From positions 1 to 53,490 of IMG/VR virus record IMGVR_UViG_3300032116_000274: 53,490 nt of DNA; one strand, given 5' to 3'. This document shows, one piece after another, positions 1-7,907 of the stretch (positions are counted from its first letter, which is position 1; each line of letters starts with the position of its first letter). This DNA is from a virus. The notes under the pieces were generated by a model. The model was not told the DNA's origin. It did not search any database and worked only from the letters and a program-made list of their open reading frames with translations. A program made the translations under genes and the position numbers.

Positions 1-907
1 AAAATCCCAAGCTCTTCAAAGCATCTTTAGCCATCTTGATGCCATCTTCAGCTGCCTTTGCATCCGGGCCTTGGCTAACACCACGAGGCAACACGCCTTC
101 ACAAATCAGTGTAGCAATAACAGGGCTAATGGCTGATCCCACAGCAATACCAACACCAGCAGGTGTGCCCCAGAGATAAGCATTGGTAATGGTTGTGTTG
201 ATGCAATTTGACAGTGCATTGAAAACCAGCGTTTTGTTTACCTGGCCCTTGACACCTGGAATGAGAAACAAACCTTCAGTTATGATGTAGCTGATGCTGC
301 AACTCAATGCCATTGTTTGAGCCATCGTGGCTGCCTTGCCTGCTTGACTGGCAAAGTAAGCTACCCAAGTCATGCTTGCTGCTGTGGAATTTACGGTGCC
401 TGGATCAGCAGGAGCAGGCTTTGGTGTAAAATACATTACTATGCCTGTAGTAAGCGCATAGTTCAGTCCAATTCGGCAAGCATTGGCGTCAACCCAAGCA
501 TATGCATCTTCCGCAGCCTTCACCACAGCCTCAGCGCCGTCTTTGTAAAAGTCCTGTGCTAAGGCACATCCATTCTTCCACTCAGTGGAGGCAACATCAA
601 TACCTTGTTTAGCTGCTTCTTCTGTGTTTTTGGCAATGGTGTTGGCTACACTAGCAGTTACCGCAGCAGTGTTATTGGCCAAGCTCACGCTGTAATTGTA
701 GGCGTCAGAGGCTGCCTTGGATGCATCCTTGTACACATCAGTTGCTGTGTTTGCCACAGTGTCAGCAGCCTTTGTGGCCTCTTTTGTTACAGTGTCAACA
801 GCTTTAGTGGTTTCTTTTTCCACTGTCTTGGTTGTGTCAGTTACTGTTTTTGAGACAGAGGAGGTGGCTTTCTTCACGTCCTTGGTGCTGGGCATTTTGA
901 TTTTCAT
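1..907 (-). CDS. Unknown Ala/Thr/Lys-rich protein, C-terminus cut by window edge
   Basis: Product not recognised. The gene starts at an ATG at 907, preceded on the minus strand by AAGGAAC, and stays open through the left edge, so 302 codons are visible and the C-terminus is missing. Residues about 8-75 are low complexity, rich in Thr, Lys, Ala and Val, with the periodicity of amphipathic helices (for example TKAVDTVTKEATKAADTV), similar to LEA or apolipoprotein-type helices. Later stretches near 145-160, 200-215 and 255-280 are hydrophobic and could contact membrane. It lies 72 bp downstream of the CCA-enzyme gene on the same strand and probably shares its transcript. The gene call is firm because codon use matches its neighbours. 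The role is unknown. Confidence 0.75.
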   Translation of the reverse strand, partial: MKIKMPSTKDVKKATSSVSKTVTDTTKTVEKETTKAVDTVTKEATKAADTVANTATDVYKDASKAASDAYNYSVSLANNTAAVTASVANTIAKNTEEAAKQGIDVASTEWKNGCALAQDFYKDGAEAVVKAAEDAYAWVDANACRIGLNYALTTGIVMYFTPKPAPADPGTVNSTAASMTWVAYFASQAGKAATMAQTMALSCSISYIITEGLFLIPGVKGQVNKTLVFNALSNCINTTITNAYLWGTPAGVGIAVGSAISPVIATLICEGVLPRGVSQGPDAKAAEDGIKMAKDALKSLGF

Positions 908-979
908 TCTTGTTCCTTTTGTTACACAAGTTTGTTTGCCAAGTATAACAGAACCTTATTGCCGTGGGCTATTTTAGGC

Positions 980-1771
980 TTAACAAGGAAGGTATGAAAT
1001 ATATTTTTTCACACCCAGTTGACACATCAACTGGAGAATTTTGTCTGCATTTGGGCTTTTTTGAATACTCAAAAGATTCCGGATCACTCGTTCATCATCT
1101 TCTTGATTTGCCAACAGGCTTATGTGCTTTTTGATCCAGTCAAGGTCTTTCTTGACCATGAGAGGTTTGGGAAAAATTGTCAACGCTTTGAAGTAACGCA
1201 TGATTTGATTGGGATCGTCTTGTATGTTGGTCCTGGTATCAGGCAACATACGTATGCGGCTGTGCTTCAAATCTTCATATCCACCTTGGTAGTCCCAAAT
1301 ATGGCCGTGCAAGTCCATGCTCATGGAGTTGATAGTTAAGTCTCGCATTTCACTGTCAGTTGCCCAATTTTTGGCTTGCTTGAGAAACGGACGCTTGTTC
1401 TTCATTTGGATTCTGTAACCCAAACTGGTGATTTCCACCTTGTTTTTGCTCCCGTTATCTCTGAATACAGCCTTGATTGTTCCATGTTTGATGCCTGTAG
1501 TCTCAGCTTCAATGCCATAGAGATCCAATAAAAACAAGGTTTCACTGGGATCAGCATCCACAACCAAGTCTATATCCCGTGGAGGTTTATGCAGCAACAA
1601 GTCGCGCACCGCGCCCCCAACAATACGGGTGGGCACATGATGATCGTGAAGTATCTCTAAAATTTTTCGCGTGTTTGGGTCAATAAATTGATTCATTACT
1701 GACACATCAACTTGGGCAACAGGCTTTGTGGGATACTTTTTCATCAAGTTATTTAAAGGCTGAGACGCCAT
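980..1771 (-). CDS. cca: CCA-adding enzyme / poly(A) polymerase family nucleotidyltransferase
   Basis: This is a class II tRNA nucleotidyltransferase-type enzyme, which would add or repair the CCA tail of tRNA. The nucleotidyltransferase core is clear: a GGAVRDLLL motif near residue 50, the metal-binding DIDLVVD about ten residues later, and RDLTINSM near 145 followed by a DDPNQIMRYF segment. At 263 residues it is shorter than typical bacterial CCA enzymes (around 400), so the head and neck domains are present but most of the body and tail are missing. The ATG at 1771 lies inside the end of the upstream gp15 gene (19-bp overlap) behind AAGGG, which implies translational coupling. A poly(A)-polymerase activity cannot be excluded. 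No tRNA gene is visible in this window. Confidence 0.85.
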   Translation of the reverse strand: MASQPLNNLMKKYPTKPVAQVDVSVMNQFIDPNTRKILEILHDHHVPTRIVGGAVRDLLLHKPPRDIDLVVDADPSETLFLLDLYGIEAETTGIKHGTIKAVFRDNGSKNKVEITSLGYRIQMKNKRPFLKQAKNWATDSEMRDLTINSMSMDLHGHIWDYQGGYEDLKHSRIRMLPDTRTNIQDDPNQIMRYFKALTIFPKPLMVKKDLDWIKKHISLLANQEDDERVIRNLLSIQKSPNADKILQLMCQLGVKKYISYLPC

Positions 1772-3636
1772 TGCCCTTGTTTATAGTCTTGGTTTGGAAA
1801 CACAACCCATTGTTCTCCTGTCCAAAAATACCATTTTTGACTGTATTGATTCTTCACCACAACTGGTGGGCTGTTGCTGCTGTCAAAAACCATACGCCAC
1901 ACTGCACCATCGTATTCAATAATGTCGTTGGCCACAACAGGGGCAACAACTTGCACTGTGTTTCCTGATTCTGCATTTACATCAATAGCCAACACAACTT
2001 TGTATTGGCTATCATTCAATTGTTGTAGGCTCAACACACTGGCGGTTTGGGTTATACTTGTGCCCAGGATAAGTTGAAGTTCTCGCTCTAGGTTCAAGCG
2101 AGCTTGATTCAATGGAGTTATAACAAGTTCAGTGGAGCTTTGCACAGACACCACAAGTGCGGAAACTGGAGTTAAAGCTTTGACATTGCCCCAAGCACCA
2201 CTCTGGAAGGCGATTTCATTTGTCAAGAGATAGCGTTGGCCAAATTTTTCCTCACTCAACCCAGATCCTGGGAAAGATTTTTGTGGATCAATAACAGCAG
2301 TAATGGGGCTGCTTTGGTTAGTGGGCCAACTGTTGATTTCGCCTTTCCACACCAGCAGATTTTGGTTGGTGGGGTGAAGCTCAATATATCCCACTAGGTC
2401 GTTCTCGCGGTTGTCCAAATCATCACTAGTCAAGAGTCGGAGTTGGCTGGCACTGGATTGAAAACTGCTATAGGGCCTCACAGCACCATATTTGTCCAAG
2501 AGTCGCCACCAAGCCAAGGTGCCTCCTTTGTATGTAGTGGGGGTGAAGCCCAAATTTTCCACTGCGGAGCCCTGAACATTTTCCAAAACAACATTGCCTC
2601 CACTCATGTTCCAAAATTCCAGTTGTTGATTCAAGTTGAACACAACATTTAAATTGGGGTCCACTGTGCGCAGACGGATCAAGCTCACTAAGTCGTCAAT
2701 GCTGGTGTTGGGAATAGTTATGGCTTGGCCATTGAATTTAAATGTTGTGCCAGGCACCAATAGGGGATTTTTCCTCCCAGTTACCCTAGTGGGCAACTGT
2801 TGAGGATCGATTATGTCACCAGTTGGACTCTGGAGGCTCACTTCCCAAGTGTTTTCGCCTGCAACAGCAAGACTGATGCATGCATCGCCAGGAGTGGTGA
2901 GCACACGGCTCAACAAAGATTGCTCTGTCCACTCCATGGTATTGGGATCATACTCGCCTTCCTGGATATTGGTGACAATCTGTTGAATGATTTTTTGTAA
3001 CTTGACTTTGGCAGGCGGATTGATGAAGATAGGAACCTTATATTCCACTGTGCACACATCAATGGGATTTTCAGTGCCCACAGGTATGCTTCTGCTGCTC
3101 CAAGTGATGTTCGTGGGCTCCAAGGTTGTGATGGCAGTCCAATCCAAAGGATTGTTGGATGTTTGAATATCAATCATGCCATTGTAAAGCACTTGAGTTT
3201 GTTCCAAGAGCTCTTCTTTTTGTTGCAAATTACTGGTCCAAAAATCCACATTGAAGGTCAAATCAAATGGAACGCCCATGTAACGTTCAACAGTGCTTCT
3301 GTTACCCTGTGTGCTCAAATAACGTGAATTTTCACCGTCATATTCTCGCTCAATTACATTTTGAGTTGACACCAAGCTGGGAGCATGCCGCCGATTTGGG
3401 CTCAAAGCCATAGCAGTCATATACACTGAAATGAATGGGGCTGTGGGCAGTTTGTTTTCACTGTTGGCATTTGTTATGGTTTCTGCCAAGCGTGAGGCAT
3501 CACCATAACGACAGGGCACACGTCTGAGCTTGGGCGACCCGTCATCATTCACTCCGATGCTGACAGAAAAATTACTGAACGCACGTATGACCTGAAGTCT
3601 ATACTGACGTAGCTGTTGGTTATACCAATATTCCAT
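1753..3636 (-). CDS. gp15: gp15-like tail sheath stabiliser / tail completion protein, extended
   Basis: The first 250 or so residues match the T4-like gp15 family, which caps the tail and joins it to the head-neck. Hallmarks are IRAFSNF near residue 17, VPCRYGDASR near 40, TVERYMGVPF near 118, LDWTA near 165 and SSRSIPVGTENPIDV near 180. T4 gp15 has 272 residues and this one has 627. The extension holds a module near 290-360 that resembles ones in the sheath protein here, and a Trp-rich C-terminus. I chose the ATG at 3636 because it overlaps the endolysin stop as TAATG and gives the short N-terminus usual for the family. An earlier in-frame start at 3714 would sit well inside the endolysin gene. 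Confidence 0.85.
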   Translation of the reverse strand: MEYWYNQQLRQYRLQVIRAFSNFSVSIGVNDDGSPKLRRVPCRYGDASRLAETITNANSENKLPTAPFISVYMTAMALSPNRRHAPSLVSTQNVIEREYDGENSRYLSTQGNRSTVERYMGVPFDLTFNVDFWTSNLQQKEELLEQTQVLYNGMIDIQTSNNPLDWTAITTLEPTNITWSSRSIPVGTENPIDVCTVEYKVPIFINPPAKVKLQKIIQQIVTNIQEGEYDPNTMEWTEQSLLSRVLTTPGDACISLAVAGENTWEVSLQSPTGDIIDPQQLPTRVTGRKNPLLVPGTTFKFNGQAITIPNTSIDDLVSLIRLRTVDPNLNVVFNLNQQLEFWNMSGGNVVLENVQGSAVENLGFTPTTYKGGTLAWWRLLDKYGAVRPYSSFQSSASQLRLLTSDDLDNRENDLVGYIELHPTNQNLLVWKGEINSWPTNQSSPITAVIDPQKSFPGSGLSEEKFGQRYLLTNEIAFQSGAWGNVKALTPVSALVVSVQSSTELVITPLNQARLNLERELQLILGTSITQTASVLSLQQLNDSQYKVVLAIDVNAESGNTVQVVAPVVANDIIEYDGAVWRMVFDSSNSPPVVVKNQYSQKWYFWTGEQWVVFPNQDYKQGQWRLSL

Positions 3637-4079
3637 TAGCTGAGAAACAAATCCCTTTCTGCGTTGCGTCGGCGAGTTAGGCCAGCCAGTTCTTTCCCAC
3701 CGCTTTTGTTCCACTTGGGAAACTCATCAGCAGCACCAGCATAATCCTTGGCATTGAGTTTTTTCAAAAGTGTGCTGGAGCGCAAGTTTCCGGGCCCCAA
3801 GTTGTATGTGAAACTCACCAATGCATCAAACTGGTTTTGAGTAATGGGAACGGTAACAGCACTGTTGACTGCTTGTTCAAAGGTTTTCACGTCAGTTTTG
3901 AGAAACTCATTGGCTTGTGATTCGGTTATGGTGGCTGGGACCTTAACTGCCTGGCCATTTATCTTGGTTGTGCCATAGCCAATAGTGGGCACACCTGCGG
4001 GGCAGATATAAGCATCCAGCTTCAAGCCTTCAAAGCTTTTGATAAGAGATAAGCCTTTTTCACCTGTGGTTTTGCTCAT
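3636..4079 (-). CDS. GH24 endolysin (phage lysozyme)
   Basis: A peptidoglycan-cleaving lysozyme of glycoside hydrolase family 24, 147 residues long, the usual size for phage endolysins. The catalytic pattern Glu-8 residues-Cys-5 residues-Thr is exact (E17, C26, T32), followed by IGYGTT. The C-terminal half carries FDALVSFTYNLGPG and LTRRRNAERDLF, both typical of the family. There is no signal peptide or signal-anchor, so release should depend on a holin, and none is recognised in the window. The ATG at 4079 follows AAGGAAATT; an upstream ATG at 4109 lacks such a site. The gene sits between gp14 and gp15 on the minus strand and shares a TAATG junction with gp15. Lysozyme genes are not placed there in T4 itself. 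Confidence 0.92.
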   Translation of the reverse strand: MSKTTGEKGLSLIKSFEGLKLDAYICPAGVPTIGYGTTKINGQAVKVPATITESQANEFLKTDVKTFEQAVNSAVTVPITQNQFDALVSFTYNLGPGNLRSSTLLKKLNAKDYAGAADEFPKWNKSGGKELAGLTRRRNAERDLFLS

Positions 4080-4089
4080 GATAATTTCC

Positions 4090-5184
4090 TTATATAATAT
4101 CTGGATCAAGTTTGGGTTTTATTGTAGTGCGCAAGTTTTGACGTTCGTCAACAGTGGTGCCATCGGGATAAGTGGTTTTATTGCTGTTGTTAATAAATGT
4201 TGTCAAAACACGATTGGCAGGCAGCCAGGGTGCACGATAGTTGGTTTCTAGTCTTTTCCATTTGATTCCTTCGCGTTTGTATAGCACTGGGGGCAAGTAG
4301 TCCATTCGGAGAAAGTAGTCACCCTCCTTGTAGACGCTGGGAAAACTGGTGCCTGACGGCACTGGCTTGCTTTGGTTTGGCGGAATGCCATCGGAGTTGT
4401 AAACACTGATGGGCTTGTCCAAATCCTCTTCCAATATGTAAAAATGTGTGCTTTGCCAGTTTCTGAAAGCCACGTTGGCTGTAGCCTCTTCCAACACTGC
4501 GTCGTTGATGCTTATTTCTTTGTCATAAGTGCTGTTTACTTGTCCAAGTGTTGGCATGCTCCCGTCGGGATTGGGCTCTGGAACGATACCGTCTCCTCTG
4601 TCTTCCAACTCTTTGTTCAAAATGTCTTGGAACTCCTGGCTATCAGTCAAAGGTTGACATTTCACGCGCCAGAGATGTGGCCACCAAGTGGGACTGAATC
4701 CCTCTGCTGGGCGAGTGCCTTCTTGCACAACATAAAACTTGTTGATGGGGCGACCATCCAGTGCTGTGTCATCTCGCATGTGCAGCACCTCTATAACATC
4801 ACCGCTCATGATGCGTCGTCCCAGTTGGGTTACCATTTGGTTGATGTGGAATGTGATGAACACAGTGTCAGTGCTGAGAAAAAATCCAAACTGTTTGAGA
4901 TCAAACTCAGTATCCGTAACCAAATAGTGTCCTTTTATACTGTAGACATCGCTGTCATACTTTCTGTCACGGATTTCCAAGTTTACCAAGTCTGAAATGT
5001 TCAGCAGGTTGGTTTCGTCCGTGTCAGGTGTCACTGTTTTGGGATCAGGATTGGTTGGGCCAAGATATTTGTGGAGATAAAATTCTGTTGAGCCCATATT
5101 GATGTATTGCGCGGCCATTCTATCAAAGAACTTATAGTCCTTGTTCTTTGCACCAACGCCATTCCAAAAAGTTAACGGTGGCAT
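4090..5184 (-). CDS. gp14: gp14-like neck protein
   Basis: Probable neck protein of the T4 gp14 type, which seals the portal vertex after packaging and links it to the tail. The central part fits the family layout: an N-terminal region naming the structure (YINMGSTEFYLHKY), then a domain ending FGFFLSTDTVFITFH, followed by GDVIEVLHM and FYVVQEG, then WRVKCQPL, comparable to the gp14 order of sheet-forming segments. At 364 residues it is longer than T4 gp14 (256). The extra C-terminal part includes a Trp-rich segment near 290-315 resembling motifs in gp15 and gp18 here. Translation starts at 5184 behind AAGGAAC, and a late-type promoter lies 20 bp upstream. Assignment rests on pattern and on its place next to gp15. 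Confidence 0.62.
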   Translation of the reverse strand: MPPLTFWNGVGAKNKDYKFFDRMAAQYINMGSTEFYLHKYLGPTNPDPKTVTPDTDETNLLNISDLVNLEIRDRKYDSDVYSIKGHYLVTDTEFDLKQFGFFLSTDTVFITFHINQMVTQLGRRIMSGDVIEVLHMRDDTALDGRPINKFYVVQEGTRPAEGFSPTWWPHLWRVKCQPLTDSQEFQDILNKELEDRGDGIVPEPNPDGSMPTLGQVNSTYDKEISINDAVLEEATANVAFRNWQSTHFYILEEDLDKPISVYNSDGIPPNQSKPVPSGTSFPSVYKEGDYFLRMDYLPPVLYKREGIKWKRLETNYRAPWLPANRVLTTFINNSNKTTYPDGTTVDERQNLRTTIKPKLDPDII

Positions 5185-5204
5185 AGCTGTTCCTTCATTT
5201 GTAC

Positions 5205-5212
5205 TATTTAGG
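5205..5212 (-). promoter_or_regulatory. Late promoter upstream of gp14
   Basis: CCTAAATA on the minus strand matches the T4 late consensus TATAAATA at six of eight positions. The expected start near 5199 leaves a 14-base leader containing AAGGAAC before the gp14 ATG at 5184. It should drive the gp14-endolysin-gp15-cca cluster late in infection. Confidence 0.6.
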
Positions 5213-5244
5213 ATCAGACCAGGGTCTTATGCTAGAGACTTTGA

Positions 5245-5262
5245 CTGTTACGCTTCTGTTAA
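5245..5262 (+). promoter_or_regulatory. Pho-box-like direct repeat upstream of pstS
   Basis: Two 7-bp direct repeats, CTGTTAC (5245-5251) and CTGTTAA (5256-5262), are separated by exactly 4 bp (GCTT). This gives the 11-bp repeat period of a PhoB-binding Pho box, whose consensus unit is CTGTCAT. It lies 78 bp before the pstS ATG. The match suggests that host PhoB controls the phage pstS under phosphate limitation. No convincing -10 element is seen at the usual distance. Confidence 0.6.
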
Positions 5263-5339
5263 AAGTGGCTAGTGCTCTTGCACGTTATTTGAAAATCAGG
5301 CAAAATTACAGTGCCAATATGGATATGAAAGGAATAATA

Positions 5340-6371
5340 ATGTATCTAAAAACATTGCTGGCTGCTGCGGTGCTTGTAATAAGCTCTACTGCATCAGTTA
5401 TGGCACAACCTATCAACGGGGCTGGGGCAACATTTCCCAATCCGTTGTATCAGAAATGGGGGGAAGAAGCCAAAAAAACTGGAATTCAACTCAACTATCA
5501 AAGTGTGGGAAGTGGGGCTGGTCAAAACCAAATAAGAAACCGCACAGTGGACTTTGGTGCAAGTGATGCTCCAATGAAACAAGAAGACCTTGAGAAAAAC
5601 AACCTGCTCCAATTTCCTGCTGCGATGGGCAGTTTGGTAGCGGCTGTGCATGTTCCGGGACTGGAAAGGGATCAGCTGAGGCTAACTGGCCAAGTCTTGG
5701 CTGACATATATCTTGGCAAGATTGTAAAATGGAATGACCAACGAATTGTAGAGCTTAACCCCACGCTGCGCCTTCCCAATTTAGCGATAGCTGTTGTGTA
5801 TCGGGCAGATGGCAGTGGCACAACCTATGTGTGGGCCAGCTATCTCTCAGCAGTAAGCGAGGAATGGCGCTCTAGAGTTGGTACCGGTACCAGTGTAAAG
5901 TGGCCCATTGGCACAGGTGCACGAGGGAATGAAGGTGTAAGTGCCAGTGTGCGTCAGCTTCGCGGCGCCATCGGCTATGTGGAGAATGCATATGCCCAAC
6001 AAGCTGGATTGGTGACAACGCAAATTCGGAACAAGGACGGACATTGGGTGCGTCCCAACCACAAAGCTTTTGAGGCAACAGCAGCCGCAGCCAACTGGAA
6101 TGTGCCCAATTTTGCTGTCAACCTCATAGATCAACCTGGAAAGGACACATGGCCCATCGTCAGTCCAACCTTCATCTTGCTCCCACGTGATCCCAAGAAT
6201 CCTGCCACAAGCCTCACAACCATGCGGTTTTTTGACTGGGCTTTCTCACATGGGGACGAGATAGCTGAGCGGCTGGACTATGTACCAGTGCCAGCTGAGG
6301 TGAAAACTCGGATCCGACAAGTATGGGCAAGTGAGGTTAAAGCTCCTGATGGGACTCCTGTTTGGAAGTAA
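5340..6371 (+). CDS. pstS: PstS phosphate-binding periplasmic protein
   Basis: Substrate-binding protein of the high-affinity Pst phosphate transporter, acting in the periplasm. Residues 1-22 form a Sec signal peptide with a likely cut after SVMA. The mature protein begins QPINGAGATFPNPLYQKW, the family signature, followed by VGSGAGQNQIRNRTVDFGAS and the phosphate-contacting RADGSGTT, then GAIGYVENAYA. It has 343 residues, a normal length. I took the ATG at 5340 because AAAGGA lies 6 bases upstream and the signal peptide follows directly; an earlier in-frame start at 5199 has neither. PstS is a known auxiliary metabolic gene of marine T4-like phages, thought to keep phosphate flowing into infected cells. 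A Pho-box-like repeat precedes it and a 13-bp hairpin follows it. Confidence 0.95.
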   Translation: MYLKTLLAAAVLVISSTASVMAQPINGAGATFPNPLYQKWGEEAKKTGIQLNYQSVGSGAGQNQIRNRTVDFGASDAPMKQEDLEKNNLLQFPAAMGSLVAAVHVPGLERDQLRLTGQVLADIYLGKIVKWNDQRIVELNPTLRLPNLAIAVVYRADGSGTTYVWASYLSAVSEEWRSRVGTGTSVKWPIGTGARGNEGVSASVRQLRGAIGYVENAYAQQAGLVTTQIRNKDGHWVRPNHKAFEATAAAANWNVPNFAVNLIDQPGKDTWPIVSPTFILLPRDPKNPATSLTTMRFFDWAFSHGDEIAERLDYVPVPAEVKTRIRQVWASEVKAPDGTPVWK

Positions 6372-6384
6372 GCTGTGTCTAAGC

Positions 6385-6413
6385 GGTCTTGGGTTGCAAT
6401 GCAACCCAAGACC
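6385..6413. other. Perfect 13-bp hairpin with 3-base loop after pstS
   Basis: Arms GGTCTTGGGTTGC (6385-6397) and GCAACCCAAGACC (6401-6413) flank AAT. On the plus strand the hairpin is followed by an A-run, not a T-run, so it is not a standard intrinsic terminator in the pstS direction. It may still end or stabilise the pstS mRNA, or insulate pstS from the operon that follows. Confidence 0.6.
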
Positions 6414-6448
6414 CTCCAAAAAAAACTCAGAAAAATAAGAACAAGTGG

Positions 6449-6477
6449 TTGACACATGTGAAGGGTAGCTGTATGAT
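6449..6477 (+). promoter_or_regulatory. Strong sigma70-type early promoter
   Basis: TTGACA (6449-6454), a 17-bp spacer and TATGAT (6472-6477) make a near-consensus host promoter. The expected start near 6484 gives a leader with AGGAG before the ATG at 6505. It would drive the whole 6505-13379 operon early in infection. Confidence 0.8.
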
Positions 6478-6504
6478 GCAGGCATAGAGACAGGAGTAAC
6501 CCAA

Positions 6505-7428
6505 ATGGCTCGCCTGACACGCACTGACGCTAAGCTGCAAGAGATCTTGCACAGCAAGAGCACTCCAGATTTCAGCACCCTGGACTACACTGCACCAGAC
6601 TTTAATGTGCGGTATGGTCTGGCACTGAACTGGGTACACCAGGCTGTTGAGCCCGATGACCTGGTGCGGGAAGCGCAAGCTTATCTCACGCAGGCTGGTC
6701 GTGCACATGATGCTGGCTTGGTCAAGAACGTGCCCTTTGGGGTGCAGCAGACCATGGGCAAGATTGCTTACTGCCTTAATCGCGGAGCTCAGCTTAGCCC
6801 CAGGAGCCACACCTACATCGACAACGGTTTGGTGCAGGCCAAGCGGGTGGACACAGAAGGCGGGATGGACCAGTTGGCTCAGACCTCTTCAGGGCGTCTC
6901 ATTGAGGCTTATGTGGCCTGCTACGCTCGGATAGACAACCTCAAAACCTTGGTGCTGAAGGGCAAAATGGATTTGGGCGATATGCCCCAGGAAGTTGCGA
7001 AGATTGTATCCAAGTATGGGGTACCCAAGGTGCTGCCCCGCTTGCAGGCACACTACGCTGAGGCTCTTGCTGAGGCACAGAGCGACAAGCTGATCCGGCA
7101 CTGGGAAAAGCCACTTAAGGCAATTGTGCGGGCTCTGAGCAGCGGTCTTGCTCCAAAGCAGCCTCGCAAGGAAAAGCTTCCAAACAAGGAAGTGCTTCTC
7201 AAGGGCAAGAAGCTGAAGGTCAAGGCCAAGAAGTCCAGCAGCAGCCTTACTTCCAAGCCCAACAAGCCCAGCAGTGGACTCAGCATTGCTTCTCAGGTGC
7301 GCGAGCTGATCCGGGAAAACAAGAGCAAGGTCAACGAGGCAGAGATGGTGGAGATTGTGATCAAGAAGCTGGGACTCAACAATGCACGCGGCAAGAGCGT
7401 TGTGAAAGCTTTTTGGGGAAAGGTGTAA
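6505..7428 (+). CDS. Unknown basic protein with C-terminal helical module
   Basis: Product not recognised. It has 307 residues; AGGAG precedes the ATG. Residues 1-200 look globular and mainly helical. Residues about 215-255 are a Lys/Ser-rich linker (many KK and SSS runs), suggesting nucleic-acid contact. The last 46 residues (IASQVRELIRENKSK to VVKAFWGKV) form a compact helical module that closely parallels the C-terminus of the SprT-like protein at 35198-35908, with the same length and the same V..FW..V ending. It is the first gene after the strong promoter at 6449, in front of the split helicase and methyltransferases, so a role in DNA handling within that operon is plausible but not shown. 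Confidence 0.75.
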   Translation: MARLTRTDAKLQEILHSKSTPDFSTLDYTAPDFNVRYGLALNWVHQAVEPDDLVREAQAYLTQAGRAHDAGLVKNVPFGVQQTMGKIAYCLNRGAQLSPRSHTYIDNGLVQAKRVDTEGGMDQLAQTSSGRLIEAYVACYARIDNLKTLVLKGKMDLGDMPQEVAKIVSKYGVPKVLPRLQAHYAEALAEAQSDKLIRHWEKPLKAIVRALSSGLAPKQPRKEKLPNKEVLLKGKKLKVKAKKSSSSLTSKPNKPSSGLSIASQVRELIRENKSKVNEAEMVEIVIKKLGLNNARGKSVVKAFWGKV

Positions 7429-7433
7429 CCTCG

Positions 7434-7907
7434 TTGGAAAGGGAAAGTCCGCAAGAGTTTGCTGACAGGTGGACTAGGCGCTGGGCAGGATACTACCAAG
7501 GAGGTTTGCCCAGCAGCCTTGAGCTCAACCAACTGTGCTCTGAAGTTTCCAACGTCAACGGTCAAGGTCCTTGGACTAGAGTGGTGCTGGGGTGGATGTA
7601 TGGGCAGAGCCAATGTGTGAGTGATACTGACCTTTTGGTGTGGTGTAGCCAACTGGGCAACATTCTTTTGCAACCTTACTTTCTCAAGTACCGGCCCGAT
7701 CCCAACAGTAGGGAGCATCCAACTGAAAACAACTATGGAAATCTTGGCATCCAAGTGTGGTGCAGTTCCAAGGAAGATGCCTCCCTAGTGCACTTGGCTT
7801 GGCCTGAATTTGTGGTTAGTGAGCGTGTTTTTTCAGGTAGCCAAATGCAAGACAGCTTGCGCTGGATGGCTGGACCGTCAAGCAGATTGTATGGAGCTCA
7901 TAAATGA
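7434..7907 (+). CDS. Unknown 157-residue protein
   Basis: Product not recognised. The reading frame has no ATG start. I chose TTG at 7434 because GGGGAAAGG lies about 11 bases upstream; a TTG at 7413, inside the end of the previous gene, is the alternative and adds seven residues. The protein is mixed and soluble, rich in Trp (RWTRRWAGYY near the start, VWCSSKEDASLVHLAW near residue 115), with no membrane segment or catalytic motif I can name. Its stop overlaps the next start as ATGA, so it belongs to the same operon as the helicase genes. Confidence 0.65.
   Translation: MERESPQEFADRWTRRWAGYYQGGLPSSLELNQLCSEVSNVNGQGPWTRVVLGWMYGQSQCVSDTDLLVWCSQLGNILLQPYFLKYRPDPNSREHPTENNYGNLGIQVWCSSKEDASLVHLAWPEFVVSERVFSGSQMQDSLRWMAGPSSRLYGAHK

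Noticed and set aside
317-977. Plus-strand frames over 317-977
   Set aside because: They are Cys/Ser-rich shadows of the minus-strand gene that runs from 907 to the left edge.
3637-3714. Longer gp15 start at 3714
   Set aside because: It would lie entirely inside the endolysin gene; TAATG at 3636 gives the normal family N-terminus.
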